A DNA stretch of 64,000 nt, taken from assembly GCF_002973535.1 (NCBI RefSeq), contig NZ_PVEP01000001.1, positions 372,001 through 436,000 of the forward strand, given 5' to 3'. The position numbers and the translations under genes are program-made. Below are positions 18,896 through 28,056 of the stretch, piece after piece. Under the pieces are notes generated by a model. It was not told the origin of the DNA. It saw only the letters and a program-made list of their open reading frames with translations, and did no database searches. Each line of letters begins with the position of its first letter. Position 1 is the stretch's first letter. Source of the stretch: Albidovulum denitrificans (GTDB taxonomy: Bacteria; Pseudomonadota; Alphaproteobacteria; Rhodobacterales; Rhodobacteraceae).

Positions 18896-19875
18896 CCCAA
18901 CATGCAGGCCCAACCATGACATCCCTTGTCGCGGACATCGGAGGAACCAACACCCGCGTGGCGCTGGCCGGGGGGGCAGAGGTCGACCGCAGCTCCATCC
19001 GCCGCTTCCCCAATGCCGACCATGCCGGGCTGGGCGAGGTTCTGACCCGCTATCTGGCCGAGGCCGGTTCGCCGACCGTCGAAGGCGCCTGCGTCGCCGT
19101 GGCGGGGCCGGTGGACGATGGCGTCGCGCATATGACCAACCTCGACTGGTGCATCGACTGCGCGGGCGTGGCAGAGGCGACCGGGGCCGCGCGCGTGGCG
19201 GTGCTGAACGACCTTCAGGCACAGGGCCACGGGCTCGACACGCTCAACCCCGCCTTTCTGCGCCCGGTCATCGAAGGCCCGGCCAACGATCCCGCCCGCG
19301 CGGCGCGGCTGGTGATCGGCGTCGGCACCGGCTTCAACGCGGCCCCTGTCCATCCCGCGCCGGGCGGGCGGCTGGTGGCGCCTTCCGAATGCGGACATGT
19401 GACGCTGCCGGTGCGCAACGAGGCCGACCTGGCGCTGATGCGATATGTGGAAAAGGCGCATGGCTTCGCCGGGGTGGAGGATGTTCTGTCCGGCCGGGGC
19501 CTTGAACGGCTTTACGCGTTCCACGCGGCCGAGGCGGGGCTGGAGACGCGGCTGAAAGCGTCAGAGATCATGGCGGCGATGGAACGCGGGGACGATCCGG
19601 TCGTGACCGCCACGGGCCGCGCCTTCGTGCGGCTTCTGGGCGCGGTGGCGGGGGACCTCGCGCTGATCCATGTGCCTTACGCGGGCATCTTCCTGATCGG
19701 CGGCGTCGCCCGCGCCTTCACCGCCCATTACGGCCCCTTCGGCTTTGCCGAGGCGTTCCGGGACAAGGGCCGCTTTGCCGCGTTCCAGCGCGAATTCTCC
19801 GTCGCCATCGTCGAGGATGACTACCTCGCGCTGGCAGGCTGCGCGCGCTATCTGGCGGACGGTCTGGCGGACTAA
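18892..19875 (+). CDS. glk: Glucokinase
   Basis: This bacterial glucokinase phosphorylates glucose to glucose 6-phosphate. The N-terminal phosphate-binding motif LVADIGGTNTRVAL is clear, as is the sugar-binding region VAVLNDLQAQG. A Gly-rich GVGTGFNAA block and a second nucleotide motif IFLIGGVARAF follow. Two starts are possible: GTG at 18892, overlapping the previous stop (GTGA), or ATG at 18916 with a weak AGG 7 bases upstream. I give the outer one, giving 327 residues. It supplies the substrate for Zwf, encoded in the facing operon. Confidence 0.9.
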   Translation: MTQHAGPTMTSLVADIGGTNTRVALAGGAEVDRSSIRRFPNADHAGLGEVLTRYLAEAGSPTVEGACVAVAGPVDDGVAHMTNLDWCIDCAGVAEATGAARVAVLNDLQAQGHGLDTLNPAFLRPVIEGPANDPARAARLVIGVGTGFNAAPVHPAPGGRLVAPSECGHVTLPVRNEADLALMRYVEKAHGFAGVEDVLSGRGLERLYAFHAAEAGLETRLKASEIMAAMERGDDPVVTATGRAFVRLLGAVAGDLALIHVPYAGIFLIGGVARAFTAHYGPFGFAEAFRDKGRFAAFQREFSVAIVEDDYLALAGCARYLADGLAD

Positions 19876-19876
19876 C

Positions 19877-21475
19877 TTAGCCGCGCAGATAGGCGACAAG
19901 CTGGCGGGTGGACCCGTCCTTGTCGTCGGCGGCAGCCTCGCCTTTCAGCACCGGGTCGAGCGCAAGGGCAAGCTCCTTGCCAAGCTCCACCCCCCACTGG
20001 TCGAAGGAGTTGATGCCAAGGATCACCCCTTCGACAAAGACGCGGTGTTCGTAAAGCGCAACGATCTGGCCAAGGACGAAGGGCGTAAGCTTCGGGTAAA
20101 GCAGCGTCGTCGAAGGCCGGTTGCCCGGAAAGACCCGGTGCCGCGCCTGCCGGTCAAGCTCCTTGCCCTTCAGCCCCTTCGCGGCCATCAGCGCCCGCGC
20201 CGCTTCAAGGTCGCGCCCGCGTAGCAGCGCCTCGGATTGCGCAAGGCAATTCGCGGCCAGCAGGCGGTGCTGATGGGCCAGGTCGGGTTCATGCCCCTCA
20301 CGCCCCAGCATGAATTCGCACGGCACCACGCGGGTACCTTGATGGATCAGCTGATAGAAGGCGTGCTGCCCGTTCGTCCCCGGCTCACCCCAGACCACGG
20401 GGCCGGAGTTTTCGACCAGATCGGACCCGTCCATGGCGACGCGCTTGCCGTTGCTCTCCATCTCCAACTGCTGAAGATAGGCGGGCAGCCGGGAAAGGCG
20501 CTGTTCATAGGGCAGCACCGCGCGGGTCGCGCAATCGCAGATCTGGTTGTGCCAGATGCCGACCAGCGCCAGCATCACCGGCATGTTCTGCGCCAGAGGG
20601 GCCGCGCGGAAATGCGCGTCCATCGCCGCGCCGCCTGCGAGGAAACCGGCGAAATTCTCCGGCCCGATGGCGATCATCAGCGACAGCCCGATCGGCCCCC
20701 ACATCGAATAACGCCCGCCGACCCAATCCTCGAACCCGAAGACGCGGGTGGCCGGGATGCCATAGCTTTCGGTCTTGTCGAGCGCGGTGGACACGGCCGC
20801 GAACTGCGCCGTGGGGGTGCGGACGGTTTCGCCCATCCACTTCCGCACGGTTTCGGCATTGGTCATCGTCTCGATGGTGGTGAAGGTCTTGGACGCCACG
20901 ATCACCAGCGTCGTTTCCGGGTTCAGCCCGGCCAGCACGTCATGCGCCTGCGCGCCATCGACGTTGGAGATGAAATGCGCCCGCGGCCCGTCGGCATAGG
21001 GCGACAGCGCGATGGCCGCCATGGCGGGGCCAAGGTCGGACCCGCCGATGCCGATATTCACCACATCGGTGATCTTGCCGCCCTGCCCCTTGAAGCTGCC
21101 GGAACGCACGTCGGTCGCAAAGCTGCGCATCCGCTCATAGACGGCGCGGACATCGGGCATGACGTCGCGGCCATCGACGCTGACCGCGCCGTCGAGATTG
21201 CGCAGCGCCGTATGCAGGACCGCGCGGCCCTCGGTCTCATTGATCTTCTCGCCGGTAAACATCGCCTCGGCGCGGGGGGCGACACCTGTCGTCTCCGCCA
21301 GTTTCACCAGCAGATCGCGGGCCGTTTCGTCAATCGAAGTCTTGGAGTAATCGAACAAAAGCCCGGCCAGATCGACGCTGAATCCCGGTGCACGATTGTC
21401 ATTTTCGAACAATTCGAGGATCGGACGGTCCGCCGTCGCCTTGCGGTGCTTCCGCAGATCGTCCCATACCGTCAT
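19877..21475 (-). CDS. pgi: Glucose-6-phosphate isomerase
   Basis: This 532-residue enzyme interconverts glucose 6-phosphate and fructose 6-phosphate. Family signatures are visible: [12 protein letters not shown], the [16 protein letters not shown] block, and the C-terminal signature [15 protein letters not shown]. It is the last gene of the zwf-pgl-pgi operon, 14 bp after pgl, and ends one base from the convergent glk stop. In an Entner-Doudoroff organism it probably recycles fructose 6-phosphate back to glucose 6-phosphate. Confidence 0.95.
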   Translation of the reverse strand: MTVWDDLRKHRKATADRPILELFENDNRAPGFSVDLAGLLFDYSKTSIDETARDLLVKLAETTGVAPRAEAMFTGEKINETEGRAVLHTALRNLDGAVSVDGRDVMPDVRAVYERMRSFATDVRSGSFKGQGGKITDVVNIGIGGSDLGPAMAAIALSPYADGPRAHFISNVDGAQAHDVLAGLNPETTLVIVASKTFTTIETMTNAETVRKWMGETVRTPTAQFAAVSTALDKTESYGIPATRVFGFEDWVGGRYSMWGPIGLSLMIAIGPENFAGFLAGGAAMDAHFRAAPLAQNMPVMLALVGIWHNQICDCATRAVLPYEQRLSRLPAYLQQLEMESNGKRVAMDGSDLVENSGPVVWGEPGTNGQHAFYQLIHQGTRVVPCEFMLGREGHEPDLAHQHRLLAANCLAQSEALLRGRDLEAARALMAAKGLKGKELDRQARHRVFPGNRPSTTLLYPKLTPFVLGQIVALYEHRVFVEGVILGINSFDQWGVELGKELALALDPVLKGEAAADDKDGSTRQLVAYLRG

Positions 21476-21489
21476 GCCATGTTCTCCGT

Positions 21490-22161
21490 TCAGGCCGCCC
21501 AGTGGACGGTGGCCTCATCCAATACCGCGCGGATCGGCGCCTGATCCGGCGTCAGGTCCATCGCCCGTTCCAGCGCCGCGCGTTTCTCCGCCCCGGTGAT
21601 CAGGACATGGATCGCCATCGCGTCCCGCAACACCCGCGCCGACAGCGTCACGCGCGGCTCCCCCGCGCCTGCGGCCCGCATCGGCAAAAGGACCGGCGCG
21701 TCGGGCGCCAGCGCCTCGGCCAGACGGTCCGCGCCGGGGAAGAGCGAGGCCGTGTGCATATCCGCCCCCATGCCCAAAAGCAGGACCGAGATCGGCAGAT
21801 GCGGTTCGATCGCCTCGGCCAATGCGTCAATCGCATCCTCCGGTCGCTCCGCCCCGGCATAAAGCGGCAGGAAGGTCGCCGCCGCCGCCTTGCCGGTCAA
21901 GAGGCGCTGTTTCAACAGCCGCCCGTTCGACCGTTCGCTCGTCTCCGGCACCCAGCGTTCGTCGTTCGGGAAGACCGTGACCCGGTCCCAGTCAAGCCCC
22001 ACCCCCGACAGCACGTCGAAGACCGGCCCCGGCGTGGTCCCGCCCGGCACCGACAGGCTCGCCCGGTCATGGGTGCGCAACTGCGTCCCCAGATCGCTGG
22101 CCAGTTGATCGGCCAGCGTGAACATCATCAGTTCCGCGTCGGGATATTCGACCAGGTTCAT
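21490..22161 (-). CDS. pgl: 6-phosphogluconolactonase
   Basis: This 223-residue enzyme hydrolyses 6-phosphogluconolactone to 6-phosphogluconate. Family features include the N-terminal sugar-binding [16 protein letters not shown], the block [23 protein letters not shown] in the SOL/DevB family, and [17 protein letters not shown] chose the ATG at 22161, which overlaps the zwf TGA by 4 bp. A start six codons further upstream is possible but lacks reason. It acts directly after Zwf. Confidence 0.93.
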   Translation of the reverse strand: MNLVEYPDAELMMFTLADQLASDLGTQLRTHDRASLSVPGGTTPGPVFDVLSGVGLDWDRVTVFPNDERWVPETSERSNGRLLKQRLLTGKAAAATFLPLYAGAERPEDAIDALAEAIEPHLPISVLLLGMGADMHTASLFPGADRLAEALAPDAPVLLPMRAAGAGEPRVTLSARVLRDAMAIHVLITGAEKRAALERAMDLTPDQAPIRAVLDEATVHWAA

Positions 22162-23612
22162 TCCGCAATCTCCCGCCATCGCCGCGCGTCACGATGCAGA
22201 AGCATCAGCGCATCCTCGGGGCCAGAGGAAAATGCGTCATAGCCCTTCGGCTTGTCGCCCTTCGCCTCCCACCCCGCGATGATCGGATCGGTCCAGGCCC
22301 AGGCGGCCTCCACCTCATCCCCGCGCATGAACAGGGTCTGGTTGCCCCGGATCACATCCATGATCAGCCGCTCATAAGCGTCGGGAATATCGGCCCCGTC
22401 CTCGCCCAAAGCCTCGGCAAAGGACATGTCCAGCGGCACCTCGGTCAGGCGCATCCCGCCCGGCCCCGGCTCCTTGATCATCACGCTGAGGGTCATCCCT
22501 TCATTCGGCTGCAAGCGGATCGAAAGCACGTTTTCGCGCCAGCCTTCCTCATCGCCGAAGATCGAATGCGGGACCTCCTTGAAGACGATGGCAATCTCGG
22601 ACGCGCGCGCGCGCAGCCGCTTGCCGGTGCGCAGGTAGAACGGCGTCCCCTTCCAGCGCCAGTTCGCCACCTCCACCTTCAGCGCGATGAAGCTTTCGGT
22701 GGTGGAATTGGGGTTCTCCGCATCGGCGGGATAAGAGGCGGTATCCTTCGACGCGCGGTACTGCCCGCGCACGATGTCCTCGGGCGTCACGGGCTCCAGC
22801 GCGCGGATGACCTTCAGCTTTTCGTCCCGGACCGCGTCGGGGTCGAACTGATAGGGCGCCTCCATCGCGATCAGGCAAAGAAGCTGCATCATGTGGTTCT
22901 GCACCATGTCCCGCATGGCGCCCGAACGGTCGTAATAGGCGCCGCGCCCGCCAACGCCCACGGTTTCGGCCACCGTGATCTGGACGTGATCGACATGGCG
23001 CGCGTTCCAGAGCGGCTCGAACAATATATTGGCGAAGCGCACCGCCATCAGGTTCTGAACCGTCTCTTTCCCGAGATAGTGGTCGATCCGGTAGATCTGG
23101 CTTTCCGCGAAATGCTCGGCCAGCGTCGCGTTCAGCGCCCTGGCGCTTTCAAGGTCACGGCCAAAGGGCTTTTCGACCACGATCCGCGAGTCCGGCGTCG
23201 CGATCTTGTTGCCATGCAGCCGTTCGGCCAGATCGCCGAACAAGGACGGCGCGACGGAGAAATAGAAGGCCTGCACCACATCCTTGCGGATCAGCTTGCC
23301 CAGTTCCTTCCAGCCGGTCGTCCCCTTCGCATCGACGCTGACATAGTGCAGATGTTCTAGGAACCGCGCGACCGCCTCGGCATCGCGGGCCTTGGCGGGA
23401 ACGAATTCCTCGATCGCCTCGGCCACGAAGGCCCGGAACCCGGCATCGTCCAGTTCCGCCCGCGCGGCACCGATGATGCGGGAGCCTTCGGGGATCTGCC
23501 CCGCGACATAACGGCGATAAAGCCCCGGCAGGATCTTGCGCCGGGCAAGATCGCCCGTGCCGCCAAAGATGACGAGGTCGAATGTCTCGACCGGAATGAC
23601 GCGGGAAACCAT
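22158..23612 (-). CDS. zwf: Glucose-6-phosphate 1-dehydrogenase
   Basis: This 484-residue enzyme oxidises glucose 6-phosphate to 6-phosphogluconolactone with NAD(P)+. The dinucleotide-binding motif is IFGGTGDLARRK near residue 13, and the active-site signature RIDHYLGKETVQN contains the substrate-binding His and Lys. The ATG at 23612 has AGGAG and GAGG upstream; the longer frame would run over the operator-like palindrome at 23637. First gene of zwf-pgl-pgi. Edd and Eda are not in the window. Confidence 0.95.
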   Translation of the reverse strand: MVSRVIPVETFDLVIFGGTGDLARRKILPGLYRRYVAGQIPEGSRIIGAARAELDDAGFRAFVAEAIEEFVPAKARDAEAVARFLEHLHYVSVDAKGTTGWKELGKLIRKDVVQAFYFSVAPSLFGDLAERLHGNKIATPDSRIVVEKPFGRDLESARALNATLAEHFAESQIYRIDHYLGKETVQNLMAVRFANILFEPLWNARHVDHVQITVAETVGVGGRGAYYDRSGAMRDMVQNHMMQLLCLIAMEAPYQFDPDAVRDEKLKVIRALEPVTPEDIVRGQYRASKDTASYPADAENPNSTTESFIALKVEVANWRWKGTPFYLRTGKRLRARASEIAIVFKEVPHSIFGDEEGWRENVLSIRLQPNEGMTLSVMIKEPGPGGMRLTEVPLDMSFAEALGEDGADIPDAYERLIMDVIRGNQTLFMRGDEVEAAWAWTDPIIAGWEAKGDKPKGYDAFSSGPEDALMLLHRDARRWREIAE

Positions 23613-23636
23613 ATGAACCTCGCTCCTGCTGCGTAT

Positions 23637-23648
23637 GTTAGCGCTAAC
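23637..23648. promoter_or_regulatory. LacI/GntR-type operator upstream of zwf
   Basis: GTTAGCGCTAAC is a perfect 12-bp palindrome with a GCGC centre, 25 bases upstream of the zwf ATG. Its half-site (GTTAGC) differs from the agl operators (TCAAAGC), so a different LacI-family repressor is expected, perhaps one sensing gluconate or an Entner-Doudoroff intermediate. The rest of the ~200-bp gap to acuI (23613-23812) shows nothing else recognisable. Confidence 0.6.
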
Positions 23649-23812
23649 CGGCTTGCTCATAGTGTCTTTGCTTCCTCAAGTCCAGCGCCGCGCGACCCGG
23701 CAGGGGTCCCGGCGCGTCGCGGTGCAGAAGAACAGATTCGCGGGTTTTGGGCCAGAGACGGCTGAGGTCGTCCCCCGCCTTCGGCCGGTCTTCGCGAACC
23801 GCGCGCGCGGCC

Positions 23813-24802
23813 TCAGCCGTTCACATCGACGACGACACGGCCCCGCACCTGCCCCTTCAGGATCGCCGCCCCAAGGCGCGGCAGGTCGGCAAGCGTTGCA
23901 GGTTCCACCATCGCCTCAAGCTGGTCCATCGGCAGGTCCCTGGCGATCCGTTTCCAGGCCCGCAGGCGGTTGTCGTAAGGCTGCATGACGCTGTCGATGC
24001 CCAGAAGGTTCACACCGCGAAGGATGAAGGGTGTGATGAGCGCGCCTTCGATGGCCGCCCCGCCCGCAAGGCCGATGGCGGCGACGGAGCTGCCGTATTT
24101 CATCTGCTTCAGCACCCGCCCCAGCATCGCGCCCGCGACGGCGTCGATGCAGCCCGCCCAGACCTCGCTTTCCAGCGGTTTCCTGGTGACCTCGGTCAGT
24201 TCCTCCCGCGCGACGATCTGGGTCGCGCCAAGGCTTTTCAGATACTCCGCCTGCTCCGGCCGCCCGGTGACGGCGGCAACCTCATGGCCGAGCTTTGCCA
24301 GAATCGCCACCGCGACGGACCCGACACCGCCCGCCGCGCCGGTGACCAGAACCGGACCGTGACCGGGTTTCAGCCCGTGATCCTCAAGCGCCATGACCGC
24401 CAGCATCGCGGTCAGCCCCGCCGTCCCGACCGCCATCGCGGCCCGCGTCGTCAGCCCATCCGGCAGCGGCACCAGCCAGTCGGCCCGCACCCGCGCCTTT
24501 TGCGCATAGCCGCCCCAATGCGCCTCGCCCACGCGCCAGCCGGTCAGGACGACCTTGTCGCCGGGTCTGTAGCGCGCGTCCGAGGACGCCTCCACCGTCC
24601 CGGCGAAGTCGATCCCCGGCACATGCGGATAGCTCCGCACCAGCCCCGCGCCCGGCCCGATGCAAAGGCCATCCTTGTAATTCACCGTCGAATAGTCGAC
24701 CGCCACCGTGACCTCCGTCTCCGGCAGACGGCTTTCGTCGATCTCCTGCACGGCGGCATGGGTCTTGCCGTCTTCGTCCTTCTCGACGATCAGCGCCTTC
24801 AT
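23813..24802 (-). CDS. acuI: Acrylyl-CoA reductase (NADPH), AcuI type
   Basis: This 329-residue medium-chain dehydrogenase/reductase reduces the toxic intermediate acrylyl-CoA to propionyl-CoA in 3-hydroxypropionate and DMSP breakdown. The N-terminus MKALIVEKDEDGKTHAAVQ and the block YSTVNYKDGLCI are characteristic of AcuI. The NADPH fold is seen as VTGAAGGVGSVA, and VMQPYDNRLRAWKRIARDL is typical of the C-terminal part. The start has GGAGG eight bases upstream. No other DMSP gene is adjacent, so the gene could serve general acrylyl-CoA detoxification. Confidence 0.85.
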   Translation of the reverse strand: MKALIVEKDEDGKTHAAVQEIDESRLPETEVTVAVDYSTVNYKDGLCIGPGAGLVRSYPHVPGIDFAGTVEASSDARYRPGDKVVLTGWRVGEAHWGGYAQKARVRADWLVPLPDGLTTRAAMAVGTAGLTAMLAVMALEDHGLKPGHGPVLVTGAAGGVGSVAVAILAKLGHEVAAVTGRPEQAEYLKSLGATQIVAREELTEVTRKPLESEVWAGCIDAVAGAMLGRVLKQMKYGSSVAAIGLAGGAAIEGALITPFILRGVNLLGIDSVMQPYDNRLRAWKRIARDLPMDQLEAMVEPATLADLPRLGAAILKGQVRGRVVVDVNG

Positions 24803-24886
24803 CGGGTGTCCTCCATTCATTCGCTGCGGAGGGCCGGTCAGGCCGCCCGCGAGTCGCCGTCACCATCCCGGCAATGGCCGCAAAGA

Positions 24887-25573
24887 TCAATCACCTGCGG
24901 CGGTCGAAAAGGCCACGATGGCGTCAGCCAGACAATCGAGCGTATCGGTCCAGTCTACCCCCTCGGGCAGGCCGGGCGCCAGCATCGACAGTTCGGTGCA
25001 GGCGATGGCGAGGTGATCGGCCCCCTGCGCGACAAGCCCGCGCGCCGCATCCGTCAGCGCCGCGCGTTCCTCCGCCCCCGTGCGGCCGGCCTTGACCGCC
25101 CGGATCAGCGCCAGCACCGGGGCGTCATCTGCGGGCCAGATCGCCGTCAGCCCCGCCGCTGCAAAAGCATCGTCGAAGACACCGGCCAGCCGCACGGCGG
25201 GCGAGGCCAGCATCCCGATCCGCCGCCCCTGCCCCGCAAGCCGCGCGGTGCTGAGGCCGATCATGTCCAGAAACGGCACCCCCGCCGCCGCCCGGATGGC
25301 CCCGGCATAGGCATGGGCCGTGTTGCAGGGCATGGCCAGCGCCCGCGCCCCAGCGCCTTCCAGCGCCCGCGCCATAGCGGCCAAGACCGGCGCCGGGCTT
25401 TCGCCCGTCCCCTCGATCAGCGCGGCGATCCGGCTTGGCACCTGCGGGTTCTGGTGGACCAGCAGCGGCACATGCCCGGCATCGTCGCCGCCCGCGCGCC
25501 GGTCGATCACCTTCTGCATCAGAAGCACCGTCGCCTCCGGCCCCATGCCGCCCAGAATGCCCACCAGCCGCAT
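24887..25573 (-). CDS. Aspartate/glutamate racemase-family protein
   Basis: This 228-residue protein of the cofactor-independent Asp/Glu racemase family has the opening MRLVGILGGMGPEAT. The two expected catalytic cysteines are in MPCNTAH (about residue 83) and IACTELS (about residue 190). It lies 6 bp downstream of the HpsN-like dehydrogenase, so the two are co-transcribed. Family membership is firm, but the substrate is open. In this setting it might isomerise an alpha-amino or hydroxy sulfonate or carboxylate rather than aspartate. Confidence 0.8.
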   Translation of the reverse strand: MRLVGILGGMGPEATVLLMQKVIDRRAGGDDAGHVPLLVHQNPQVPSRIAALIEGTGESPAPVLAAMARALEGAGARALAMPCNTAHAYAGAIRAAAGVPFLDMIGLSTARLAGQGRRIGMLASPAVRLAGVFDDAFAAAGLTAIWPADDAPVLALIRAVKAGRTGAEERAALTDAARGLVAQGADHLAIACTELSMLAPGLPEGVDWTDTLDCLADAIVAFSTAAGD

Positions 25574-25579
25574 CTTGCC

Positions 25580-26878
25580 CTACCTCAGCCGAAAGCTCTC
25601 ACCCGGAAAGAATCGCTCAAGCCGAATATCGGCGCTGCGGGCATGGCCTTCCATCCCCTCATAGCGCGAGATGCGGGCCGTCACGGCGGCCAGATCGCGC
25701 AGCGCGTCCGGGGACACTTCCTGCCAGGTCACGGTCTTGAGGAATTTCAGCACCGAAAGCCCCCCGGTATAGCGCGCCGCGCCTGAGGTCGGCAGCACAT
25801 GGTTGGTGCCGGACGCCTTGTCGCCAAAGGCCACCGTCGCCTCGGCCCCGAGGAAAAGAGAGCCATAGGCGCTAAGCCGCCCGCGCCACCAGTCCAGATC
25901 GGCCGCCTGCACATGCAGATGTTCCGGCGCGATCCGGTCCGCCTCGACCGCCATCCGCTCGCGGTTGGTGCAAAGGATGATCTCCCCCCGCTCCCCCCAG
26001 GAGGCCTCGGCCGCCGCGCGGTTGTCGGGCGGCAGCGTGGCGATGAGCGCGGGGATGCGCGCCGCGACCCGCCCGGCCAGATCCGCATCGTCGGTGACCA
26101 GCCAGACGGGCGAGGTCGGCCCGTGTTCGGCCTGCCCCACAAGGTCCCAGGCGACCAGTTCCGCATCCGCCGTCCTGTCTGCGATCACAAGGCTGTCGGT
26201 CGGCCCGGCGACCATGTCGATGCCGACCTCGCCGAACAACTGCCGCTTGGCTTCCGCCACATAGGCATTGCCCGGCCCGATCAGGATGTCGGCGCGCGGC
26301 AGGCCGAAAAGACCAAAGCTCAGCGCCGCGATGGCCTGCACGCCGCCCAGCTTCAAGATCCGGTCGGCCCCGGCCACGCTAAGGGCATAGAGCACCGGCG
26401 CTGGTATCCCCTCGCCCGATCGTGGGGGCGAGGCGGCGGCGACATGGCCCACGCCCGCCTCGCGCGCCGTCGTCACGGTCATCAGCGCCGAGGCGATGTG
26501 CGAATAGCGCCCGCCCGGCACATAGGCCCCGGCGGCGGCGATGGGGATCAGACGCTGGCCGACACGCAGGCCGGGGCGCAGTTCCACCTCCGTCTCCGAC
26601 AGGCTGGCACGTTGGGCGCGGGCGAAACCGGCGATATTGTCATGGGCATAGCGGATGTCGTCCTTGACCTGCTGCGGCAGCGCCTTTGCCGCCGCCGCGA
26701 TCTCCTCCTCCGTCACCAGAACCGGGCCGTCCCAGCCGTCAAGCGCGCGCGCATAGTCCAGCGCCGCCGCGTCGCCCCCGGCACGCAACCGCGCCAGCAT
26801 CGCGGCGACCCGCGCGCGCAGCTCATCCTCGGCCATCGCGGCCGCTTCCCGGCCCTTTTTCAGAAACTGGACACTCAT
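25580..26878 (-). CDS. Histidinol-dehydrogenase-family enzyme, HpsN-like (sulfopropanediol dehydrogenase)
   Basis: This NAD-dependent zinc dehydrogenase has 432 residues. The HisD zinc ligands are present as Gln249 and His252 (GQAEHG), Asp353 (FGDKASGTNH) and His412 (EGMEGH). The catalytic Glu319-His320 pair is in APEHL. Blocks such as PPRSGEGIPAPVLYA and SGAARYTGGLSVLKFLKTVTWQ resemble, from memory, HpsN of marine Rhodobacterales more than HisD. HpsN oxidises 2,3-dihydroxypropane-1-sulfonate to sulfolactate. The neighbouring sulfonate genes fit this, but the gene is not accompanied by hpsO/hpsP. Other alcohols are possible. Confidence 0.72.
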   Translation of the reverse strand: MSVQFLKKGREAAAMAEDELRARVAAMLARLRAGGDAAALDYARALDGWDGPVLVTEEEIAAAAKALPQQVKDDIRYAHDNIAGFARAQRASLSETEVELRPGLRVGQRLIPIAAAGAYVPGGRYSHIASALMTVTTAREAGVGHVAAASPPRSGEGIPAPVLYALSVAGADRILKLGGVQAIAALSFGLFGLPRADILIGPGNAYVAEAKRQLFGEVGIDMVAGPTDSLVIADRTADAELVAWDLVGQAEHGPTSPVWLVTDDADLAGRVAARIPALIATLPPDNRAAAEASWGERGEIILCTNRERMAVEADRIAPEHLHVQAADLDWWRGRLSAYGSLFLGAEATVAFGDKASGTNHVLPTSGAARYTGGLSVLKFLKTVTWQEVSPDALRDLAAVTARISRYEGMEGHARSADIRLERFFPGESFRLR

Positions 26879-26975
26879 CCAAACGCTCTCCCTGTCAAAT
26901 CATCTGCGCCGGGGCTTGACCCGTCCCGGCCTCAAGTTCATTTTTTCGAAATTCGTTGCCACCCCGGAGACCCCG

Positions 26976-27944
26976 ATGCCGACCCTGCCCAAAGGCGTCA
27001 CGCTGCGCGCGCTGGAACTCTTCGACGCCACGGCGCAGGCCGGGACGCTGGCCGACGGCGCGCGCCGGATCGGCCTCAGCCTGCCCGCCGCCTCGCAGCA
27101 GATCAGCAACCTTGAGGCAGCCCTTGGGGTGGAATTGTTCGACCGCGCCCACCGCCCGCTGCAACTGACGCTGGCCGGTCGCCTCGTCCTGCGCCGGGCG
27201 CGCGACGCGATGGGGCAGTTGCGTCAGGCGCAGGCGGAACTTGCCGTTCTCGACATTGCCCAGATCGGCCACCTGCATCTGGGCGTCATCGACGATTTCG
27301 ATGCCGAGATCACGCCCGACCTTGTCATCGCGCTGACGCAGAACCTGCGCGATTGCCATTTCAGCCTGACCACCGGGCCAAGCCATGAAATCACCGCGAT
27401 GCTGACCCAGCGGGTGCTGGACATCGTCGTGGCCGCCGCCCCGCAGGACGCGGTCGCGGGCGCCACGGAACATCCGCTTCTGCGCGATCCTTACGTTCTG
27501 GCGGTTCCGCGCGGCTTTGACCTGCCGAAAGGGCGAGAGATGGAGGCGCTCTCTGCCCTGCCCTTCCTGCGCTACGACCGCGCGCAATTCATGGGCCGCC
27601 AGATCGAGGCGCATCTGGCCCGCCACCGTGTCCACCTGCCCGAACGGATCGAGATCGACAGCAATCAGTCGATCATGGCGCTGGTCGCGGCGGGGCTTGG
27701 CTTTTCCATCACGACGCCGCTGGCCGTGATCCGCGCCCGCGCCTTCCTGACCAGGGTCGAACTGCACCCCTTGCCGCTGGCCGCCATGTCGCGGCGCATC
27801 TCGCTTTTCGCGCCGGCCGACGGGACCATGCCGGTCGCGACCGATATCGCCGGGATGCTGAAGGCGATCATGCGCACCCGCGCGATCCTGCCCGCGCGTG
27901 AGGTCGCCCCCTGGCTGGGCGACAGTTTCGCCGTGATGTCCTGA
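26976..27944 (+). CDS. LysR-family transcriptional regulator
   Basis: This 322-residue regulator has an N-terminal winged HTH, LFDATAQAGTLADGARRIGL with PAASQQISNLEAALGVELFD, and a C-terminal LysR substrate-binding domain (about residues 90-300). The ATG at 26976 follows CGGAGA; the longer frame begins inside the promoter gap. It is divergent from the HpsN-like/racemase operon across 97 bp, the classical LysR arrangement, so it most likely activates those two genes in response to their substrate. Codon use is like its neighbours. Confidence 0.87.
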   Translation: MPTLPKGVTLRALELFDATAQAGTLADGARRIGLSLPAASQQISNLEAALGVELFDRAHRPLQLTLAGRLVLRRARDAMGQLRQAQAELAVLDIAQIGHLHLGVIDDFDAEITPDLVIALTQNLRDCHFSLTTGPSHEITAMLTQRVLDIVVAAAPQDAVAGATEHPLLRDPYVLAVPRGFDLPKGREMEALSALPFLRYDRAQFMGRQIEAHLARHRVHLPERIEIDSNQSIMALVAAGLGFSITTPLAVIRARAFLTRVELHPLPLAAMSRRISLFAPADGTMPVATDIAGMLKAIMRTRAILPAREVAPWLGDSFAVMS

Positions 27945-28056
27945 CGCCGCCCGCAAATTCCGCCTGCCGGTCCCGATACCCCGGCGCAGTTGGGGGCAAG
28001 AGAGGCCCCTACGGCAAGCAAAGCCTGACCCCTTCGCGAAGATCGAAGGGCAGGTT

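Noticed and set aside
23747-25786. Plus-strand frame of 679 codons
   Set aside because: Composed of His/Arg/Pro-rich antisense sequence of acuI and the racemase gene; no family motif.
28030-28050. Dyad CCCTTCG/CGAAGGG as a terminator between LysR and soeC
   Set aside because: No T-run on either strand and only a 7-bp stem; could be bidirectional but not strong enough to list as a terminator.
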